DNA from: Nemopilema nomurai
Taxonomy: Eukaryota; Cnidaria; Scyphozoa; Rhizostomeae; Rhizostomatidae
DNA length: 64,000 bases
Assembly: GCA_003864495.1 (NCBI GenBank)
Contig: ML133432.1
Coordinates: 2,034,095-2,098,094, forward strand
Direction: 5' to 3'
The notes beneath the pieces are model-generated. The model ran no database searches. It saw only the letters and a list, made by a program, of their open reading frames with translations, and was not told the DNA's origin. Below, one piece after another: positions 57,461-64,000 of the stretch (its first letter is position 1; the number at the start of each line of letters is the position of its first letter). Both the position numbers and the translations under genes were made by a program.

Positions 57461-59572
57461 CGAACGATTGAACACTTGCCACTATAACTGACGTCAAATG
57501 GGGGGAAACATTAATGAAACCGAGAGCTGTGAAGGCAGCGAACTCCTCAGGTCCTCTTTGAACAACGCTTTTTTGGACCCTCCAGCTTTTCTATTGTTGC
57601 TGTAAGTCAGTCGAGGCATAGTCAATAGAAAGAGTTCGTCGTTCCCTTGGGCTCTTCTTTGTTGGGTGTTAAGTATCTGCTTATCACCCTCTAGCAAAAA
57701 GAATGCAAAAAACTAGTTCCGCTTCTTTTAGCCATTGTGAAGTTTTGTACCGCAAAGCAATTGTTCAAAGATAGATTGCCCAAAAGTCATAGGCGATAGG
57801 GTGGTTGAAATCATTCCCCATTTACAGCAGAGATTGCTGGTTAGGTGACCTGATCTGATTATCTGCTTTGCTACTATCCTTGCAGTTAAAAGGACCATCC
57901 AGGCACTGACGAATATCAAGCAATGAATTGCAAGACATCATACTGGCCGTATTTTCAATGATGGTCCCTTCAAGAAGGTAAAGAATACAGCTTGGCCTCA
58001 TTCAATGGCAGAAACAGTTTACATGATTATTAGATTATGTATATGGCAAAAAAGCAGAACAAATAAGAGAGAAGGATTGCCTAGTTCAAATAAAGGAAAA
58101 CAATTATTTAAGGAACCGAAATATATTCTTGATGAACCAAGGAGGTAGTTTATTGACTAACAAATGTGAATATTTCATGAACAGTGGCGCACGAAGTGCT
58201 ATCGAAATAACAGATATTGCAAAAACTCTGGCACAAACATTACAAAATTAAAAACTACAGAAAGAGTAAAAACTTTTCAATCTTTGGCAGTAGGCCAAAA
58301 ACAAGAATCTTTAAATTATTAAATGTAGAGTTTGAAAATTGAACAGGAGACCGAAAAGGCAGAGAAATGAAACAGACCAGAGTTTTGTCGTCAACATGAT
58401 CATTGCAAAGAAGAGTGTTCTGCTGTATTGGATGAGAAAACTGGGACTACATATAATAGCTGAGATCATAAGCTGAGTGAATTGCGCTTAAGGATGGACC
58501 AGAGTCAAGTTTGGGAATCTGCCAGGCCTTATTGTTAGGAAATTTTATCACTGTACAAGCAGGGTGGATTAATAAACATTTTACCTCTAGAGATAGGCCG
58601 TGCATGGTGTCAGAGGCGCGCATGCCACAGCCGGGGGTTTTGGGGGATGAAATGATGAGATTTTGCCATTTCTGTGGCCTTAAAACGGCTAAAGATCCTG
58701 CAAAATCTTCTTTCTGTAAGCACAAGAAATACAGTTGTAGCCCTTGAATATCCAACCCTCTGGCAGAAAACGAAGGTCAGCAAAGTGCTCTCACGTGCCG
58801 CAAAACTCGAGTGAATGTTTTTAATACCATTCAATACTTCAATATTATGGGACAAAGTTATGGCAGAAAATTTTTTTGAGCAGTCCGAATAGAGATGTTG
58901 GAAAGTCTGAAAATTTCATGACCACTCGGCTAAAACTTGAGAGCCGACTTGAAGAAAGTTTGGGTAAGTTTTCAACAACTGAAGAAGAAATAAAGAGATT
59001 CATGCTGCTGTTGCGCCAATTTATCATCGATATCTGAGCAGCATGACGATATTAACCCGTCGGTTGCAGAATGCGTAAATTTTGTACCGTTTCAACCAAT
59101 GACTTTCTGAGTAATTTTAACCGACTTTCCACCAAACTGTCTTGGTGCCTCATCAATTTAAGTAATCTTTTACTTATGTACAATGAAAACATAAATTGAC
59201 ATAGCCTTCATCTTAACCCGTCGGTACGAATTCCGCAGAGAAAAGTTGTCTTGATTTAAACCTTCAAAAATAGAAAGCGGTTCGGAAAGCACACCATTTT
59301 TAAATTTGCAAATGTCTTCTGCGCATGCTTGTACCGTAAACCGTTTCCTTCCATACAGTAAAGAGGAAATCCAATTTAACTGCTTGATGCGATTCCACTT
59401 GGTGCAACAATGATGCGAGTTAAAAATGTTAAAAATCAAGCAGATTAAAGGCAAGATATGTCGTCAAATATAAGTCAAAAACTATATCAATTAGCGGGCG
59501 ATGTCGAAGAAGCCGAGAAACACTTTTATAGAACAGATATTACAGACAACAAGTATTGTCACGATCCAAAAT
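57461..59572. other. Intergenic region between the decayed ORF and the CNOT1 3' end
   Basis: No supported gene. A plus-strand frame at 58511-58747 ends with a Cys-rich segment (FCHFCGLKTAKDPAKSSFC), but no family or splice context supports it. The part next to 59573 should include the CNOT1 3' UTR. Confidence 0.4.
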
Positions 59573-62500
59573 TCATTGTTCTTGCGATTCACTTCCATTT
59601 CTGTTTGGCTGCTTCTGTTGCATACAGCTGCGAGCAACGGATTCGAAGAGCCTGCGAAGAAGGCTCGAGTCAGAAAACAATTGAAATCGAAAAACCTGTC
59701 AAAACAGAGTAATGTGAACCCAGAACGGAGAGTCTACAAGGTCAACCAAGTTCTACAACTGGTAAGATGGAAAGGGCAGTTTCTACTCACCTACATACAA
59801 CACAAGCAACGTACCTGAAACATTATAAATTACCCTTTCTTTTGGTTGTTTCAATTACTTGCCCTTCTAAGAAAATCTCCCCTCCCTCCCTCCTACCCTA
59901 ATTCTAGTGCAATTTACAAAAATGCGCGTGATTTATACAGAAATGTGAAATAGTAAGGGTAAAAGGGCAAAATAAACAAGATACTTCTCTATTTCTGGGG
60001 CGCAATGAACAAAGTCATGCTTCCAAAACTTGTAATTATGATTCTTGATCAGCTCAATGAACGTGATAAGGAGTCCCCATGGATGGGGTCTGTTCACAAT
60101 CAATCTTTCCAAGAGCACCCTGGGCACAACAAAAAGTATTCTTAGGATCTATTCAGAGGCGAGAATGCAAATTTTAAAAAGACAAAGGGGTTAAGACTAA
60201 ACATCTTCGTCCAATACAATCGACTCCTTTCTTAAACTTTTGGTCCACAGAATCTCAGCGTTGGTGGGAAAATAAAAAAGAAACCCATCATAATCTACGA
60301 GCTACGATAACCTAGGTTCGTCAAGCGGTAGACTAACCCAGGTTCGACCTTGGTTAAGTTCGGCTTGTTCACATAGCAAAGTGATAAACTGAATCGAACC
60401 CGGGTTAGTTTCTCACGTTGTTAAAAAACGCATGCGCATTTCTTGCAGCAAATTTTTGGAATCAATGAAAATGTAGGAGAACAACCATCTCTAGAGTATT
60501 GCCGGCAATTGAAAACAATTTGATTCGTGTGGCATCAAATTATAAAAGACAGCCGAAAACAAGAACAAAGAATCCAGATTCGATCCAAAAACAGATTCGA
60601 TCATTGTGGAAGAAACATTTGTTTAATATGACTGGGTGAGCAATTTCAGATTGAGAAAAGAACATTATTCCTAAAAGTGAAAACCAATAAAACAAATGAC
60701 ATCAACATGTTCATCATGGCAGATTACATCCATTACTTTCTTGGATGATGCCATTTCAAGATAATGGGATCCTTTCGTCCAAAATATGTCATGTGAACAG
60801 GGCTTTCTTCTCATCATTTCGTTGACACAAGTAAAGAAAAAGACAGATTGAAAGGGGCGAGAAAGACGCCAATTAAAATTTGTGTTTACAGAGCCTCTAA
60901 GGGAGAGTAAATTTTGGTGCTCATCAATGCGAAAAATCATTAAATGACAATACAATATTTGCTTGCCATTGGCACTTCAATCTAAAAAAAAATTCCCTTT
61001 GTCGAAAGTCCTTATTGTCGCCTCAACACAATCTCGCATAGTCACGAACATTCGGCGATTCAAACCCTTGCAGGGGGCACTGATTAGACTTAATGTGCTG
61101 AAGAGAGGACGTAACAGCTGAAAGGCAACTAAAAACGTTATGTTTTTGGAATTGTCCAACAAAATTTCATGATGCTTGCAAACGTAGAAAAACAAAGGGT
61201 GTCATCTCAATGATGCACTTCAGAAAAATACATCTAATTAATGCTTGGAAGGTAAATGCCGCGGTCAAGAGAGAAATGAAAACAAGTATACTATTTAATC
61301 TAGCCAAGATCTAGCTAAATATGTACAACAAAGACAGACAAAATGTCTTGCCTGGTGATTTGCTCTTGAATGGCTTCGGAGTTGGCTTCGGCAAATAGAT
61401 ACAACAAGGTGCAGCTGAAATAATGTGTATGGCTGTTGGGGTACCGCAGCTGATTTGCGATTGCATTCAGAAACAAATACCGACCTGAAAGACACACTGA
61501 CAAGTTTTCATTGTGGCACATTTATCATGGCACAAACTATCAGGAAGGGCATATAAATCAAACATTAATGTTTGACTACAGCGGAAGAAAGAACGAATAA
61601 ATTCAACACACCCATCTAAATTTAATTTTTAAAGAGCAATTACTGCATGGGCGTGGGAATTAGAATAACAACATCACCAAAACAAACATATTAAATGGAT
61701 ACAAGAGGCACAAGGAAAACCGATACAGTGAACAGAAGGAGATGTTTCACAAAGGGTGTACGCGTAAATACAAAATGAATTAAGCAAGATAAGCCTTTTA
61801 TTGAAAATAAAAGATAATGTTCTGCACAAAAAATAACATCGTTGGTTCAGCTACACTATTGTGATTGACGTGTAAAATAAACATCAAAACTCGGGCCAGG
61901 GAAACATTGACACGGAGCCTAGAGAAAAAACAGCGAAAGACACAAAAGGAAGACAACGTAAAAAAGAGAGAATAGTCCGAGCAAATCCCATGATTTCACA
62001 AGTAATTATTAAGTATGAACAAAAATAATAGAGAGGTTCAATTCACTGACAACCATCCTTACCTTCTGTGTCAAGATCCACTGCTAAATTCTGGAAAATA
62101 TCCATATGGGAAGAATGTGTGATTGTGGAGATGGACGGTGTCCCGCTTTTGCTTTGAATGTAATTAATGGCTTGAGTGCCTACATACAACACCAACGCAT
62201 TCATTAACGCGACATTGTATCTGGTTCCAGGCTCATTTGATACCTGAAATAGTTGATGAATGAACTGAGGAATGGAGGCGAAGTTAGGATATAGAAGAAA
62301 GCGAGTGTCAATATCATGACAATGGTTTAATTGTACCAAATTTTGCAGGCAATTCAAAAAATAAGTGTAATAAATGAGTATTTTTCCATACCTGCAAATA
62401 TGTCCTTAGCTCAGACAAGAATGTTACAGGCGCTCTAGTTTTTAGATACGAATCCAAATCCTATAGAAGAAAGAACAACCATAGATGATTTGTAGTTTAA

Positions 62501-63629
62501 CGAAGTGATTTACCTTTTGAGATCTAAAAACTGTCATACTTCTGTGGGCACTACAAATGCATTTCAATAAGTTCAACAGTGGCTGCAATTGTTGTTAAGT
62601 GCAACCTCAAGGTTGGAAAATAAATGTTTCTTGCAGTCCACTCATCGTCATTAGTACTGAATACCATTCAAACCTCCAACTTGAAAATACCAATGTACTG
62701 GATCTATAAAGTGTACTTCTGTAGTGCAAAATTAAGGCTCTTTTGTTGAATCAAACAACCTTTACTATCTGGCGAGATACAATTGTTCTGCCACAACGTA
62801 TACTCCGCCAAAAACAAGATCATTCTTCGCCAAAGGAGGCTTTTGGCTTCCTTAAACCACTGACCTTCTTAAAGTTACTGGGCTGAATTGCAGCAGCGAA
62901 ATTTGTTAGTATTCTTGGTGCTCTTGCTATGTCCGTAAGTAAATCAACCTGAAAAGAACCAATTAATTTGTCAAAATTGTATTTTTTCTCCATTTGAACA
63001 TACATTTTAAATGTACATGAACCGAATTTCTTACATTCTTTTAAAATACAGAATTTTCACTTTCAAAGATAACTCGACCATATTCAAAAAACAAAATTAA
63101 AATCAAATCAATGCTGTAGAATTGAAAAACCCTCTGCCAAACATAAATTTCACAATAACTCTCTGAAAAAGATTTTAAGAAACTTACTTTTAAATTTGGG
63201 GTAAATGGGTCTGGCAATCGCATGTTCCTTGGGAAAGCGCTAAGGATGAGGTTTCGCATTTGGATGCAATTGGGAGGGATGACATCGCAAAAACTGAAGT
63301 GGTAATCGCAAAGAAACTCTGGGAAATCATGAAGCAGCACCAGCAAGACACGGAGGGTTCCCTGCAACAGGAAATTGTTAAGCTTCCACTTGAAGGACAA
63401 TACTAATACACAGAAAGTACAACCCTGAAACCTGTAGATTATTCATCCTAGATTATATCATCCTAGATTATATCATTATATCATTCAAGATTATATGCAA
63501 AAACGTATGCTGGGTCATGCTACATACCTTGTATAGTAAATGTGTCTGCTTTGCAAGTTCGACGTTTCTTAAGAAAGGTGCCAAAAATTTGAAAAGGTCT
63601 ATCAAAAGTTGGTGGTAGATTATCCATCC
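59573..63629 (-). CDS. CNOT1: CNOT1, C-terminal eight coding exons (CCR4-NOT scaffold, NOT1 superfamily domain), partial
   Basis: Minus-strand exons in transcript order: 63528-63629, 63188-63361, 62865-62948, 62392-62460, 62063-62243, 61352-61484, 59985-60119 and 59573-59651. They total 957 nt, keep one frame, and end in TGA, giving the last 318 residues. Landmarks in order are [133 protein letters not shown] and [19 protein letters not shown]. These match metazoan CNOT1 nearly residue for residue. This end of CNOT1 is the NOT1 module that binds NOT2 and NOT3 in the cytoplasmic mRNA deadenylase complex. The first five introns are phase 0 or 1 with GT..AG; the intron 60120-61351 uses a GC donor. 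The gene continues beyond the right edge of the window. Confidence 0.95.
60332..60409. repeat. Inverted repeat in a CNOT1 intron
   Basis: ACTAACCCAGGTTCGA at 60332-60347 pairs with TCGAACCCGGGTTAGT at 60394-60409 (one mismatch), with a 46-bp loop. It may be a small MITE-like foldback; no target duplication was recognised. Confidence 0.6.
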
Positions 63630-64000
63630 CTAAAAAGAAAATCCGTTTACGACAAAAAGCAACGACAAAAAGAAACGATAAAAAGAAGATAAAGCTACTT
63701 CTGAATCTATCTAAACAAAAATAAACAATTGACACTTGTTAAAAAATATTATTAAAAAATTAGCTTTATCACGTAAAAATTGAAATGTTCGCAATGTGAA
63801 CGCTGCTAAGCACCAAGGTAGCAAAACCCACTCGCACCAGGACAATATTTTCATACGATTTAGTAACAGTAGAACATATTCACAGTTTCGACAAGGCGCA
63901 GCAAAGAAAATATATAAAGCCAATACCACAATATACGCAGTAAATGTTCTTTTCCTTATGCCCATCATAAAAATATAAAACACTGAGATTTGGTTTAAGG
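63630..64000 (-). other. CNOT1 intron, upstream part running off the window
   Basis: No further exon could be recognised before the right edge; the acceptor TTTTTAG at 63630-63636 belongs to exon 63528-63629. The next upstream exon should lie beyond 64000. Confidence 0.6.

Noticed and set aside
58511..58747. Cys-rich plus-strand frame as a zinc-finger exon
   Set aside because: Cysteine spacing fits no finger clearly and no splice sites or neighbours support it.
59458..59818. Plus-strand frames over the CNOT1 last exon
   Set aside because: They are antisense shadows of the terminal CNOT1 exon and its flanks.
62244..62357. Upstream part of the minus-strand frame before [10 protein letters not shown] as CNOT1 coding sequence
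   Set aside because: It is the intron end (polypyrimidine stretch and ...CTATTTCAG acceptor) read in frame; the preceding exon 62392-62460 joins directly at VSNEPG.

Overview
This is a piece of an animal nuclear genome. It contains intron-bearing genes with canonical GT..AG boundaries and conserved metazoan proteins (CNOT1, TMEM64, a GPP34/GOLPH3-fold protein). Most of the rest is AT-rich intergenic DNA loaded with decayed transposons: BEL/Pao, Ty3, a CR1/Jockey-like LINE, pogo/Tigger, a Harbinger-like MITE and hAT-like elements. The mix fits a marine invertebrate, perhaps a cnidarian, but nothing here fixes the species.

Layout. 1-1.85 kb: decayed BEL/Pao pol on the minus strand, abutting a truncated LINE on the plus strand (1.86-3.53 kb). 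4.3-16.29 kb: a tandem array of about 41 copies of a ~290-bp unit, with diverged relic units on both sides. 21.7-22.8 kb: a candidate short gene with TATA box and strong splice sites. 22.83-23.18 kb: a 29-bp minisatellite into which a Ty3 element with 121-bp LTRs is inserted (23.185-28.05 kb); that element is itself split by a 636-bp Harbinger-like MITE. 29.5-31.3 kb: a hAT-like non-autonomous element. 34.7-38.67 kb: exons of an unrecognised plus-strand gene with another hAT-like insertion in an intron. 39.3-42.0 kb: a pogo/Tigger element with a decayed CENP-B-type transposase and, on the opposite strand, a HIRAN-like ORF. 44.5-45.4 kb: an intact single-exon GPP34 protein. 51.8-55.1 kb: complete two-exon TMEM64. 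56.87-57.46 kb: a decayed ORF ending in a PAM2-like motif. 59.57-63.63 kb: the last eight coding exons of CNOT1 on the minus strand, reconstructed to the stop codon.

How it fits together. TMEM64 (VTT-family membrane protein), the GPP34 protein (Golgi membrane family) and CNOT1 (deadenylase scaffold) look like unrelated neighbours; there is no operon logic. The most unusual object is the tandem array. Its unit contains a series of short perfect inverted repeats, and at least two of these stems keep pairing when their sequence differs between unit types and in the flanking relics. That is what selection on a folded RNA would leave, so the array is the best candidate here for an undescribed structured non-coding RNA gene cluster; the sequence alone cannot prove transcription. 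Many copy-to-copy indels in the array sit at subtype-diagnostic positions and look like assembly consensus errors, so copy number and exact unit sequences should be treated with caution.
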